A stretch of 64,000 nt of DNA from Schistosoma haematobium (lineage: Eukaryota > Platyhelminthes > Trematoda > Strigeidida > Schistosomatidae), in the NCBI RefSeq assembly GCF_000699445.3, contig NC_067196.1, positions 45,103,806 through 45,167,805 of the forward strand. Direction: 5' to 3'. The position numbers and the translations under genes were made by a program. This document shows, one piece after another, positions 1 through 13,330 of this stretch (its first letter is position 1; each line of letters opens with the position of its first letter). The notes below the pieces were generated by a model. The model made no database searches and was not told the origin of the DNA. It was given only the letters and a program-made list of their open reading frames with translations.

Positions 1-392
1 TTTGTCATCAGCCTCATCTAATAACCTGCCTTGTTTATGATCTGTCACTAGTACATGATGTTGAGGCATCATGTGAACATGGGGATGTGATTTGTTTTGA
101 TTCACCCAGCCTATAAAGTATATGACTTCTCCTAATATATATACATCGCGAACTGACATATTTTTGGGAACCATTGAGTACCAAGAAGCATTAGGTAGTT
201 GTTTTTTCTTGGTTTTATGATCCTTAATGTTGTACACCCGCCACCTCGCTAGAGATCAAACCGATCACTTTTAAATCTCGTAGCAATCAAGATGCCTCTG
301 AATTATTGTCTGAATTTCATAATCTGTATTCCCAACTCCAGTTTATTGAATTTATTTATTCATTGTTTAATTTGAAAATAGTCTTTTCCTTA

Positions 393-1360
393 TACTTACT
401 TACTTACTTACGCCTGTTACTCCCAATGGAGCATAGGCCGCTGACCAGCATTCTCCAACCCACTCTGTCCTGGGCCTTCTTTTCTAGTTCCATCCAATTC
501 TTGTTCATTTTTCTCATGTCTATCTCCATTTGCCGGCGTAATGTGTTCTTTGGTCTTCCTCTTTTTCTTTGACCTTCAGGATTCCATGTGAGGGCTTGTC
601 TTGTGACGAAGTTGGGTGCTTTCGTCAATGTGTGTCCTATCCACTTCCAGCGCTTCTTCCTGATTTCTTCCTCCGCTGGGATCTGGTTTGTTCTCTCCCA
701 CAGTACGTTGTTGCTAATAGTGTCCGGCCAATGGATCTGAAGTATTTTGCGTAGACAATTGTTGATAAACACCTGTATTTTCTGGATGATGGCTTTTGTA
801 GTTCTCCAGGTTTCTGCCCCATACAGTAGAACTGTCTTGACATTTGTATTGAAAATCCTGACCTTGGTGTTGGTTGACAGTTGCTTTGAGTTCCAGATGT
901 TCTTCAGTTGTAAATATACTGCTCTTGCTTTGCCGATCCGCGCCTTCACATCTGCATCAGATCCACCCTGTTCATCAATGATGCTGCCCAAATACGTAAA
1001 GGTTTTTACATCTTCCAAATCTTCTCCGTCAATTGTGATTGGATTGGTGCATTCTGTGTTGTATCGGAGAATCCTGCTTTTCCCTTTGTGTATGTTGAGA
1101 CCTATTGCTGCTGAGGCTGCTGCCACACTGTTCGTCTTCTCCTGCATCTGTTGTTGCGTTTGGGATAGAAGGGCCACATCGTCTGCGAAGTCTAGATCAT
1201 CCAACTGCATCTTAGATGTCCATTGTATCCCGCGCTTCCCTTTAGACGTTGACGTCTTTATGATCCAGTCGATCACCAGGAGAAAGAGAAAGGGTGAGAG
1301 TAAGCAACCTTGCCTAACACCGGTCTTCACTTTGAACGACTTTGTCAACTGTCCTCCACC
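393..1360 (-). mobile_element. 5'-truncated RTE-like non-LTR retrotransposon (RT C-terminal half)
   Basis: Seen: a 314-codon open frame (404-1348, minus strand) holding the second half of a reverse transcriptase. It starts near [19 protein letters not shown], has the catalytic box as FADD ([10 protein letters not shown]), the thumb-like [13 protein letters not shown], and a C-terminal tail ending GSNRRK. The element ends at the low-coordinate side in an ACTT/TTAC tetranucleotide tail (394-410), typical of RTE-clade 3' ends. The 5' side stops abruptly near 1360, in the middle of the RT domain, as expected for abortive reverse transcription. The frame is intact, so this is one of the younger copies here. 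Family name (SR2/Perere-3-like RTE) is inferred from motif style. Confidence 0.85.
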
Positions 1361-1384
1361 CGAAATAAAATATCTTCAGTCAAT

Positions 1385-1530
1385 AGGAAACCCTGTTGAC
1401 TACCACTAACCACCATCTTATATCAACATAGTGCACGCAGTGTCGAGTCACCTATACAAGTGGCCACATTGCAACTTGGTCGATAGTATTCGATCTGCAC
1501 CAAGAAGGCCTAACACACATGACAATGATC
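1385..1530 (-). repeat. SINE family B fragment next to RTE-like copy
   Basis: Matches 13200-13305 over about 110 bp (accatctt...caacatagtgca; gtggccacattgcaacttgg). Begins about 25 bp from the broken end of the RTE-like fragment. Confidence 0.55.
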
Positions 1531-3651
1531 ACCACCTAATGATCAATCAATTGTGAATGTCCTCAGTGTTTTAATTCAACCGTTTTCAAGTTCAGTATGT
1601 CACATAGTGATGCAAAGTTAGCATGCTAATTAAGGATAAAACTATTTACATTGACCAAAGTACTTGGTGAAGCATGTCAGTGTTATAAATGCTAGCAAAA
1701 AGACTGGAAAAATAAATTAGTTTTCTCAGAAAAACTTGTAAAGATGAACATCGTTATCGATGGGAATTTGTTTCACTGATAACTAGACTAGTTCCACTGG
1801 TTATAATTTCAAAACGCATTTCTTGAAGGTGGAATTTAGCTTAACATTCAGTTGGGTTGTTATGAATTCTCAGATTCTGAGGACATGTATATTTAGACAA
1901 AACAACTGTCCAGCAATTCTTAGTATTCAATAGTTTTTTCTGTTCACAACATTTTATGACTAGAAAACATTTTTGGATTGAACAGATCTTTATAAACCAC
2001 TTATTCACATGAATTCTTATCGTCACTATCAAACTGAACATAAAACTAAAAGGTCTGATCCTTAGGAAGAAGTTAGCACTTAATTTAACTTGGATTTTAT
2101 TCAGATTTTTTGAATCTCTTGACTTCTAAGAGTGTTTAACAATGAAATCACTATTCGATGAGGATGCATTCTTAATGAATCACAAAATCACAAAGTTTTT
2201 CAGTTTTTATGAATATGTGAGAATAATATTTAAACGGATGATTTTATTTGCATGAATATTACACGAACATTAATGATTGTTGATTGTAGGCAGTTTTTAA
2301 ACTGTCTCAACCTCTTTAGGTTATGTCTTCTCGTTCGAATAGCACATGGAAATTTGACGGTATACAATTTTTGATGATTTGTGCTACACTATTTTTGAAT
2401 TGTTTCATTGGTATTTCTGATGGAATGATGACACAATACGATCGATATGGATTGGTTTTTTATACGAAAGAAGTTTGATATCATACATGAGATGCCAAAA
2501 AGGTGCTGGTACTCAGCTACCCAACATTATCTTAACTGAAACTTTCGTTGGAAAACTTAAACATTGTTTGACTAATTAATGACGATCAACTCACAAGTAT
2601 AGTATGGTATAGTATAATAGTGGTTGATCATATTACCATATAAACACAAACAGAAGCCTAAATAATTGTCTTCCACTACAGCTCACAGTTATCTACCTAT
2701 AAACTTTTTATCTACTTATTTTCCTAAAGAAAAAACTTCACGTTACCTTCTTTTTTGATTAAAGTCAAATATTTGAACATATTCTGCTGGTTTGGATATA
2801 ACCTTTCAATTGACTATCAATGATTAAAGCTTTAATTAGCACCAAAAACACTTGTAAATGTCTTGTTATATCACCATGAAACTGCCTAAGAAATGATATG
2901 AAATCCATAAACATTTTCGAAATATATACATATCAAAATTAAGAAATTATTTCTTTGCAAAATATTTAACCGAGATAATATGAGTATAGATTGATTATCA
3001 GACAAGAAATACTTGACTAAAGATAGAGATAAAGATTATAAAGAATCAATAGTCTTATACTTTTGACTATTATAACAATTTTTATTAGCATATACAATAA
3101 TTTGGAAAAATCCTATCGAACTCTATCATTCATCATATATCACTTATTCGGTACTCAATTGACATTTATTTTATTTAAACAATGAACTTCAAGTAAATAA
3201 TTGTTTAAGTATTCTTTTTTTAAGTTTTGCTTGAAACTCTTTTCCGTATCATTGAAACTATTTTTTATGATTCCACTTATTTCCATATGGATAAATTTTA
3301 TTCTTATTTGTTTAGACTAAATTTATATGTGTAAAGAGAGCAGTGTATGGATAGTATGAATGATTAAAGAATTTTCAAGCTTTCACTGTCTAATAAAGTA
3401 GGTTTCATTTCTTATTTAATGTATATAGTTAAATTTGATCATTTGTCCTGTTTAATGGTATAATATAAACTTTAACATTTAAATGACTTTTTTCTTAAAA
3501 TATTTGACCTTGGTAAATAACTGTGGTTCAGTTTACAACACAGCACGTTCACTTCATAGAATTTAATTACACGCAAAACTTATCTGATACAATCTTAGAT
3601 TATTTTAGCGGAAATTTTATTTTCATTAACTAGTTTTTTTTTTTTGTTGCG

Positions 3652-3687
3652 TACATACATACATACATACATACATACACACACACT
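3652..3687. repeat. TACA/CA microsatellite
   Basis: About eight tandem TACA units followed by CA repeats. Confidence 0.95.
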
Positions 3688-4241
3688 TCAAATGTTATTC
3701 CATTCCACTTCAATTCTCAATCAATGATGATCAATTTATAGAAATGGATCGTGCAAATATAAATAGATAAATGAGTAACTATGATTGGTTCTTTTATTAC
3801 TCGTTTTTTTCTTTCTTTCTTGTTAATGTTAGAATAAAAATACTGTACATTGGTTCTTCCATCATAAATTGTGTTTTTGTTTATTCACCTCGCGCAATTT
3901 TTGTTTGGTCAAAAATTTAAAAATAACAAATAAAACTATCATTCAAAAATAATAATTTTTTTTAGACAAAATTATATTTTAATATGCCTACTGGGTCAAT
4001 TTGAGCATATATTTTATTTATTTACATAGTTTAGGAAATCATGTAAAAATATTAGAAAGTCATCTATTTTAACCCACTACCCACACACCCACTATTCAGT
4101 TTCATATAAACTCAGTAATAACAGTTGTTGTTTAGTGAACCAAAAACAAAAAAAATTGCACAACATGGTTTAAAAAGCTTACAGAATCTGAGACAGTCAA
4201 GTTCGAATTAAATTACAACATATGTGTGTTAATATGAATGA

Positions 4242-4283
<42 letters not shown>
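4242..4283. repeat. AAT microsatellite
   Basis: Tandem AAT units with one interruption. Confidence 0.95.
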
Positions 4284-6732
4284 GAAGAATTCTTTGAAAA
4301 CTTATAACTGGCATATATTTGTTTCATTCATTTCACTTCATTAAATATAAGGTTGCGAGATCTTAGTAATGTTGATAAATAACATTTAGTAAAATACAAG
4401 TTACTGGAAACTGTCTGTATACATGAAAGTATTAGACAACTAATTTAATGATATAATTCTAGAATCTCTGTAGTGTTTATCATTGAAATCTTTTGTGGGT
4501 TAAAAATGTAAAATTAATAGATTGTAAAGATATTTTAGATGTGATAGAATTGGACAATGCTGATTTGTAGATAATCCAATAACTGTACCTCGAAAGAACA
4601 AAGGGGGGGGTAGTGTATTAATAGGAAAGTGAGACTTGTAGATTAGTTACATAGAGGAGAAGAAGCGTTTTAGGTGGGATATATCTGGATATAGCCACAG
4701 TGTTTGACTGGGCTCCGTCGAACCGTAATGTCCGTCAAGACTAACGAGGTCCGTATCAGTGTAGGATGCTTATAGATATCTTATTTTTAAGAGTTATTTA
4801 CTATTATAATCACAAGGAAGCGTTTTAATAAAATTCGCTGGTCTATAAGCCTATGATTCTTGCGATGTATCACATATTGATTAAAGCTGAGAATGTGGGC
4901 CATTTGGATTCCAACTCATTATTCTACAGGTCACTTGACCTCACCAGTACCTGTAATCACTCAGGTCGATTCTTTGTAGCGTCGTCGGCAAGTACTGTTA
5001 AAGACATAAAAAAATAAATGTTTCATAAGTACTAAACTTGATGTCAGTTCCCAATGACAACTATCTTTAAACCAGGCAAGTCCACATAAACTGTTTAATC
5101 AAATAGTTCACTCTAATTCTAATATTGTTGTAATACCCAGATTTCAACTCTTCTTATCCGCAATTCTAAAGGTCCCATGGGGACTCGTTAAATTTCAATA
5201 GTTTACAAATTTTACATTTTTCAACTTCACCAGTCAATCTGATCGTAGTTTTATGGCACTAATAAATGGCTGTTCTGAGTGTTCTCACAGTCACCTTCAC
5301 AGATTCATGTTTCTTCTTCGCGAAATAAAGAATTCTGTTTCTCAAGCGAGGATAACTAATAACCAGTAGATATATACTAAATTCAATGCATATGTAAACG
5401 AAATAAGCAATATAATGTTTAAAACTACAAAGTCATCATTTCCCTCTTGACTAACCTATTTAAAGTAAGTTTGTCATAAAACTAGGAACCTTACGGAAGT
5501 TTTCAATGTGCGTGTTATTAAAAAGAATTTTCTTTGGCGTTTATTGACCTCTGATGTTTCGGTAACTACTACTGATTTATTGAATAAAACACCCTTAACT
5601 TTTTGGGAGAGTTTTAAAATTTAATCTAAGTAGTTTAATCAAGGATGAAAATCCACCAAACTTATACACTAGCATATGGCAATGATATTAAGTAAAAGTC
5701 CCAAATTTAACTGTTTAAATGACCAATTTACCCTTATTAATTTTATGATTTTGTGTATTTTATCCCCTTATAGCAGACCACAAAATTATAATTTACTTTT
5801 AAATGTGAACTGTTTCTTGTCAAGTCTCTTAATGCCACCTATTTTTTTTATTTCCCTATTACCAGGGAAGCTGGTTTACTGATGCTTTAATATGGTAATT
5901 CTTTTTTATCTTAATTCCAAGAATGTTAAAAAACAAACAGATTTTCACCCGGTGACTGTACGCTTAATCAACACTTTATTTGATCTATTGAGTTGTTTGG
6001 TAAATATTTAACATACCCATCTGGATTCATTGAAAGTAAGGAGGGGTAAAGGAAGTTGTCTGGATCAAATCTTTACAGTAGTTAGTATTGTAGCTTAATG
6101 AGATACTCATATGGTCAGATGTAAGAAAAAAGGCAAGTCTGCAGATGAAGATTTATATATGCACCGACGACAAATCTACGGCTGATCAACCTTTGATTCA
6201 AAATTAATATCAATATCAAACTAAATTATATTGGATTCACTTATCTAACCAATAAGCATATATGAATATATTGAAGTAGGCAGTAGCTGTTATTAATTAG
6301 TCAGTAACTAAATGTATGAATTCATTGTATGATACCAATATATTTAATTGCATTAATTAATAATATAGTAGATTATACACCAGTTTCATTAATAGTTCGT
6401 TTCATTAACATTATAAAATAATTTACATACTACGAATGAATTATATTTGGTATAATAAGTAACAAAGTTTTTAAAAGATGCCTAAATAGTTTCTCCTTTA
6501 ATATGACTAGGGTATTCAGTCGAACACTAGTATTGAGAACAGTATATTCTTGAAGAAAATTTTGTACAAACTATTTAAACAATTGACAGAAACCTAATGT
6601 TGTATAGAAAAAGAAATTTCATCAATGAAAATAAATGTGACGATAAAATATTCATCTTTGTAACTGAAATCTTTAAAATATTCAAAGGTGACTAACTATT
6701 AATCTAAATAACACAATCGAGAATAATTAAAT

Positions 6733-7225
6733 ACCTGAAGAGTTCCATACTAGGACGAAACGGCCTTCTAGTGCTTCCAGATTTACAGTGGTGATCTTTC
6801 GTAGGCTGACTTATGAATTCAACTGCTAAAAATAACTACAATATCCACAAAACCCAATTCTCATAATAATTATCGTGTGACTGGCTTCAAGAGGCATTTC
6901 CTGGAGTTCTAATGAGAAGCCATGGCTAGTAGAGTTCAAGTGAGTCTGTTGTCGAGGCAGCTACTCACTGAAGACAATGATTAGCAGTCGCGCAATATCG
7001 TGGATTGGTTCAAAGTAGACATTAATACTGTTGGACGCTGCCTCAACGAACTAGAGAATAAGTTTTCTCCTGTAAGATCTAAGTTTCTGGGTTCGAATCC
7101 CGTGTGCGGGATCGTGGGTTCGCACTTCTGAGGAATCCCATATCAGGACGAAACGGTCATCCAGTGTTTCCAGGTTTTTCATGATGATCTAGCTTTAACG
7201 GACTCATGAATTCAACTATTAAAAA
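6733..7225 (+). repeat. hammerhead/tRNA-like repeat, head-to-tail dimer
   Basis: Starts exactly at a hammerhead core (CTGAAGAG at 6736). It runs through a unit of about 390 bp with a tRNA-like part (box-B-like GGGTTCGAATCC near 7089) to a second hammerhead (7118-7172), then about 55 bp that repeat the sequence following the first hammerhead. One complete unit thus lies between two ribozyme cores, the arrangement expected from tandem or circular RNA intermediates. Confidence 0.75.
7118..7172 (+). ncRNA. hammerhead-ribozyme-like motif (most complete core)
   Basis: Core CTGAGGA (fits CUGANGA), stem II ATCC...GGAC closing on GAAAC, a very short stem III, then ATC as the predicted cleavage triplet. 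Stem I can form between GCACTT upstream and CAGTGT downstream with one mismatch. Minimal stem III is typical of the Smalpha-type hammerhead, which works best as a dimer. Fold done by eye. Confidence 0.6.
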
Positions 7226-8828
7226 TTTTATGGTCATGAGAAAATAAGTTAATTAATTACCTACACATTTTTTAAAGTATTACTGTTAAATAAATACGAG
7301 CGAATATGAACTAGTCTGTATGGGTTAGAAATGAATTATTAACAATCTATGTATCAGTATTAATTCATGAGTTATTTATCATTATATATAGATTTACATT
7401 AGCTTTAACTAAGAGATGAATGTAAATTTCAATAAATAATAACACTTCGAATGTTATTTCTAGCTAAATTTAATGTTAACATATCATTTCAATCAAATCA
7501 TAATAATAAGTAATTAATAACGATAGCATTCTAGTCTAGTACTCTTTAGACGTATCTATCTATCAAACTATCAATGGTAATCAGGTTCTATAGTTTCATT
7601 TCATAAGCTCATTTTTATACTTATTTAACCGGTAGTTATTTTTTTGTGAGTCAGTATGTACTATTATATGATTTGTTCAGTATTTAGAAGGATTAGAACA
7701 CAATACAGCGAGGGTACTAATTACTTTTCTGATGATGACAAAAAAAATTTATGATGAAAATAATGTCTTTCACATTTATCAAATGGACTGTAAACTCATC
7801 AATCTAGAATTCTTTTTTTTTTTAATTCAGCAGTAACATTTCATGAATTGCTTCCATTGAAGAGGGTAAATGGACAAAATGTAGTAAAATGTGAAGAGTA
7901 ACAAAAAAAATGTAATCTACTCATGATAAATTTATTACCATAGAAGAGGAATAAGACATGAACACTTAAAAGTACATAAATTTATAATAGATTACTTTAT
8001 GTATAATAATAAAGGTGTAAAGCTTTTATGATATTTAAATAATTAAAATGATTAGATTAACAACAATAACTTACACATAATGATAATAACTAGTATCATT
8101 TGTCTAGTATGTAAATTAAAAACTGAATAACGCAGTCATTATCCCTACTCATCTTTTCCTTCAGAGCTTCTCAGAATTTGTTTTGTATTCCTCTTCTTTT
8201 TTTTTTTTTGAACGTTACTGTGACTAATAATGATAAATGTGATTAGTATAGCGGTAACTAAGTGTTTAATGAAATTATGAAACGATTGAGTTTTATTTTT
8301 AAACAAAACATTTTACAATCTATGAAATTTCATAGAGTTTAATTATAAATTACTCATAATGGATTAATATATTAAATATTGTGAAGAATTCCAATCAATC
8401 ACCTCATCAATTCATCAGTCTGTATGGATTCATTTAAGAATTGTTTAACCGATTAACTAATTGAAAAGTTCAATGAAAATTAATAAATTGAAGAGTTGTA
8501 TTACATAATTAAAATGATAACGTAAAGGTTAGACTATTAAAAGTCATTTAAAGGTAATTTTTAGATGAAGTACAAATTTGTAAGCACACACTTAACTGTT
8601 TAGTAGCAATTTTCAACAAGCCAGGAATTACTAAAGTAGGAAGTTTAAAAAGTAAATTACTATATACATCTTTATAATAGTAAACAACGGTTAGCGTCCT
8701 AATAGTAGGGAAATAAGATAGACATTTGATATTATCCTTTTGAATGGGAATTTACTTTTCAAACTAAGTCATCACTAGAGTGACTTATGAAAATGTCGAT
8801 AGTTTCCTACAAATTATTTAGCTTTTTG
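7226..8828. other. non-coding AT-rich stretch
   Basis: I see no gene, RNA or clear repeat. Confidence 0.7.
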
Positions 8829-9192
8829 AGGTCATGAGTCAGTTGAAACTAAACCACCATGGAAAACGTAGAAACACTTAACGGCCGTTTCGTCCAGTTG
8901 TGAAACTCAGCAGTGCGTATCCACCATCCCGCCCCAAGAGATTCGAACCCAGGACCTACCAGTCTCGTGCGCGGACGCCTAACCTCTAGACCACTGAACC
9001 GGCATCCAACGATGTTAATGTCTAACTTCAACTAATCCACGAATTTGAGCGACACATCCACCATTGTCTCACTATCTCATAACAGACTCGGTTAAACTCC
9101 AGTGGTTACTGCTTTTCATTAGAACTCCAGGAAATACCTCTTGAAACCGGTCATTAGTGAGCATATGTTGATTAATATCAGAAGGGGTTTTG
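8829..9192 (-). repeat. hammerhead/tRNA-like repeat, near full-length unit
   Basis: Minus-strand unit. A conserved tail segment (8829-8875) lies beyond the hammerhead, which is here damaged (core reads CTGAGTTT, GAAAC kept). The tRNA-like region is at about 8940-9005 (antisense of GGTTCGAATC and of a TGGTCTAGAGGTTAG-type box A), followed by the body to the AACCCCTTCTGATATTAATC end near 9175. A 60-codon open frame across it is coincidental. Confidence 0.75.
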
Positions 9193-9252
9193 TGACTCAT
9201 GATCTCAACCATTAAAATTTCTATAACATCCATAAAACCCCTTCTGATATTA
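9173..9252. repeat. perfect 19-bp inverted repeat at the end of the hammerhead repeat
   Basis: Arm 9173-9191 (taatatcagaaggggtttt) is the exact reverse complement of 9234-9252. The loop (9192-9233) is a plus-orientation piece of the same repeat family, so this is a head-to-head junction of two copies. Confidence 0.8.
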
Positions 9253-9645
9253 TTTAGCTGTGTTTGCTATACCTACAGCAAATTTAGATGACGTTGAAAA
9301 AAGTAACAATTTACCGTCCAGTGATGATACCATTAGAATGGACAGTGTCCTTTATTAACCTTCTTGGTCCTCATATTAGTTTCATCGGCTTTCGATATTC
9401 ATTCTAGGAAGATTTCATAAATGAACATGGGCAGAATCATATCAGAATATGATTTATTCATTGTAATGTCAATTTATGTACATTTTTCAGTGTCATAAAG
9501 TTTTACTAAATACTAAGTCATCTCTAATTTCTTGGGAAGTATAAATCATTTTAATGTCTGTTAGGGCCTATCACTCGCTTTATAAATACATATAATATTC
9601 ATTAAGTTTTTAATCATTAAAACAATTGTTTGATTATCTTTTTAG

Positions 9646-9714
9646 GTTTATTATTGGTTGGCAACTTTGAAGATCTTAAAGAAGAAAGAACAATATCTAT
9701 TTCACAAAGTTCTT
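9646..9714 (+). other. candidate isolated 69-bp exon
   Basis: Preceded by TTATCTTTTTAG and followed by GTAAGT, both good splice signals. Length is a multiple of three, and two of three frames are open. One reads LLLVGNFEDLKEERTISISQ. I recognise no family and see no partner exon nearby. Confidence 0.22.
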
Positions 9715-11339
9715 GTAAGTATAACTTATTGAAGAATGCTTACAAGCTTAGATCATAACTTTCTATTTGATTACTTTAAATCAATTCATCCAAACATACA
9801 ATACATTAAACATATTGTATTCATCAATTTAACTTTATACAACTGAATACTTGATTAACAGAAATTATATGAGTATTTATGAATTTACAGTGGATTCTAT
9901 GTCAATAATAAGTAGTTGATAACAATTACAAAATACATATATATCAAGATGTTTTCCTGGTTAACTCAATATTAACTTATATTTTATATACAGGTTAACT
10001 AGTTAAATCTTTCTTCTAACCAAAAGAATTTCATGTTATAATAGAAACTTATGAAAGACTTACATGTTATCATATGAAGGTTAGGTTATTTGATCATACT
10101 GTTTCCTTTATACTCTCTTTTTACTGTCCAATATAGAAGGTAAAATAAAAATGATTTACATTAAATTTTCATTGTATATCTCTAACATAATTGTCATCTA
10201 AATTACAACTGTGTTTTCCTCTTCATATCGTTATTATTATTATTCCCAAGTTTAAATATATATGTATAAATAACATCAAGAATGAAGTAACAGACGAATA
10301 GATTAGTTCAAATCAAAGTCACGTGTACAACTATTAGATCAAATCAAATCAAATAAGATCGAATACTATTTCAATTCTATCTCTCTTTTTCCCCCTCTTT
10401 ATAATGATAATGTTTAATAGTGAAATTTGATGATCATGTCTATACAGTTTTACCAAGCCTTAAATTGTCTACATTGACAAACTTATGACTTGAAAAAAAA
10501 TGTTTGCTATATTTTACATACAGCCATGTGACACAGGTGAATATTTTGTTAACAATCTCTTATGTAATGATTGTATTATTTGTCATAGTAAAAAAAAAAA
10601 TCTTTTTTTGTTCATTTCACTTTATTTCTTCACACAGATTGTCTGTAGATCAATTTACAGAAGAAAAAAACCTGAAAAAAAAATTTTGTGTCCATTTATG
10701 GTGGGTGACTGGTTGAATGAATGAATCAATGAATCAATGAGCACATCCATAGAATAGTGAATGTAATGACTGTCATAAAATAGATGATGATGATGATGCC
10801 AACATGGAAAACAATAAAAATAAAATTGTTCTGATACTTAACAGATGGTTAATGAAAAGAGTTCAACTTTCAAGCATTTTACATGGATTTGTTTTAAACA
10901 AAATAATAATATTAATTGTATATTGTTTTAGTTTAATAAATATATGCTTAATGTTAAATTAAATCTAACTTCATTACACCTAAAGATATTTTATGATGAG
11001 GAATATAATGTCACTTCACATAGTATACTACAATAGTAAACTACTTAAGTTCATAAAAAAATAGGTTCTGTTTTGATTGACATAATATCACTGTTTCAAT
11101 TTATTTCTCATCTTTTGTAAAGAAGCAGTCATGGTGATGATTATTTTCATTTTAACTTAAAAAAGAGCTACTGTACATAAGGAATAACTTCACAACTATT
11201 CGATAATAGATATAGAGTTAGTTATATGTGTATATTTAATATATTGAAATTTTAAGTGATAATGAGCCGTAGGTATATGTAAATTGACTAAAGTTGAATA
11301 TGTGAACCAGTGGGTTCCGAATGAGTGTGTTTTCAAATT
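9715..11339. other. non-coding AT-rich stretch
   Basis: No supported feature. Overlapping small open frames at 10500-10724 consist of A/T-rich low-complexity codons. Confidence 0.7.
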
Positions 11340-11928
11340 ATCATACTTCATTTATTTACTTTCGCACGTCACCCCTCGTGGAGAAACATAGACCGCCCAC
11401 CAGTATTCTCCATCGAACTCTGTCCTGGACAATTCTTTCAAGTTCCTATTCGTTCTTTTGATATCTGCCTTGAATTCCTGAGGCAATGTGTTCATTGGTC
11501 TCCCTGTTTTTATTTTCTCTTCAGGATTTCAAGTTGGGGGTCGCCTCATGATACAGTTTGTTGATTTCCGTAATATATGTCCTATCCGCTTCCAGTGTCT
11601 TTTCCTAATTTCCTCTTCAAGTGGAAGCTGGTTTGTTCTCTCCTACAGTAGGCCGCTGCTGATGGTATCCGACCAATGCACATTGAGCATCTTGTGTAGA
11701 AAATTGTTTATAAATACTTACACCTTTTTGATAATGGTTGTGGTAGCTCTCTGAGTTTCAGCTCTATACAGTAAAACTATCTTGACATTCGTATTGAAGA
11801 TTCTGACTTTGATGTTGGTTGACAGTTGTTTTAAGTTCCATATGTTCTTCAGTCGTAGGAATGTACTTGTTGCTTTGCCTTTACATCTGTATCGGATCTT
11901 CCTTGTTCATCGATGATGCTGCATCATA
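11340..11928 (-). mobile_element. RTE-like retrotransposon 3' fragment (decayed)
   Basis: Nucleotide sequence parallels 411-1000 of the first copy, including the 'cattctccat...ctctgtcctgg' stretch and the region ending near 'ttcatcgatgatgctgc'. It contains frameshifts and gaps, so no continuous reading frame survives. The tail at 11340-11355 is a degraded tetranucleotide repeat. Same orientation as the other copies; 5' truncated. Confidence 0.78.
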
Positions 11929-12729
11929 CTTCATACGTGACTTAAATATGTTACATTTGACCCCTAAATAGGTCATGTTAACCCTGAGCTGTGAAGTCCT
12001 AAAACATAAGGTAGTATCTGTTCAGTGGTTGTTGCTTTTCAGTACTCCTTCAGTTATAGCTGGTTCATAATTAAAACTAACTTTATATTAAGCGGTTTTC
12101 AACATATACCTTATATAAATTCACTTAGTTGATCTAGGGAATTTTCTAAATTTCTAAAATTATTTATATCAATTTTTAACATATTTTTGTTGGTCATTTA
12201 TAATCATTCAGTAAAATGTCTTAATTTTGTTATGTATGTACCCGTCGATAGTCATCAGTTGACTGCAGTTGAAGAACAAGAGAAATCTATATTTCATTCG
12301 AAACTTAAATCTATGATTTTCCGTTTAAAATAAAGAATTATCGAGACTATCAACCGAAAGTCATCATTTTTTATTTTTATGGGCAGTTGAAAAAACTAAT
12401 CGGAATGTTTTACTTTGAAAGAAAATCGAAATCCATGGAAAAAATCTATAGTTACTGTCTAGGATTTTAGCATAACTAACGGTTAAATAAACAATTAACA
12501 TTGGGCATTCCCAGTGATTAATTAACTGAAGAAAGTGATTAGGAAACTTTTAATGTAAAGCTTGCCACTTCTATAGCATAGGCTTTAAAATAAATTTGAT
12601 TTAATTCCCATGACAACAGCAATTGATCAAGCCGTGCATAACTTCATCATAATTACTAAATCAAGGTGATATTACTAGCAAAATGAACCTTATGAAAAGA
12701 AATCTAGACTCCATATGACTATCTAGTCA

Positions 12730-12850
12730 ATTGAAAAAGGAGTTTCATTTTAGGACGAAACGGTCACCCCGTTTTTTCAGGCTTTCATTGGTGATTTAAT
12801 TTAGATCAGTTTATAATTTCAATGAAATTCAATAATCCCCACAAATTCAT
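12730..12850 (+). repeat. degenerate hammerhead-repeat end
   Basis: Keeps AGGACGAAACGGTCACC and the following TTCAGG...TTTCATTGGTGATTTA-like segment. The CUGANGA box is lost. Confidence 0.55.
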
Positions 12851-13082
12851 ACTGAAAAAATAAGTGGACAAACAAAAGAAACTAATATTATTTTCTGTTA
12901 TAAATTCTACATTTATTTATTTAGTACGTGGGAATATTTGATTTTGAAATATCAGGAAATGATTATTGACAAAATAATTCAGTGGAAGAACATATATTTC
13001 ATAAAATGTATCTCTCTTGAAGGGGATTTTCATCGCGAACTGATACTATCTGAAAAACAGTTGACCACCATAAGGTACTGGA

Positions 13083-13310
13083 TCTTTGTTTAGTCCGAAT
13101 TTCGTGCTATTTGTTACTCGTCAGCAAGATGTACCTGTAGTCTTGAGGGAAGTGATGTTCCCTGACAGATTCGATCCCGGTTCCAGGGTTTCTTGTTGAC
13201 TACCTTCAACCACCATCTTGTCTCAACATAGTGCATTCAATATCAAGTCACCTAGACTTGTGGCCACATTGCAACTTGGTCGACAGCATTCGATCTTCAC
13301 TGAAAAGAAT
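13083..13310 (-). repeat. tRNA-like SINE family B, minus copy
   Basis: Sense strand reads GGGATCGAATCTGTCAGGGA, then CTACAGGTACATCTTGCTGA. It is preceded by a segment ('gcaacttggtcgacag...caacatagtgca' antisense) shared with 1385-1530. Box-B-like GATCGAATC is present. No hammerhead core. Confidence 0.6.
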
Positions 13311-13330
13311 CTGATCTACAGGATGTCAGT

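Larger units (their letters stand above)
1531..6732. other. non-coding AT-rich stretch
   Basis: No supported gene. Contains the two microsatellites listed, a G run near 4603 and a somewhat less AT-rich part at 4680-5000 that may be an old repeat I cannot name. Open frames here are short and A/T-biased. Confidence 0.7.

Noticed and set aside
3652..3687. CRISPR-like or other spaced repeat array
   Set aside because: Only simple microsatellites with no spacers; the genome is eukaryotic.
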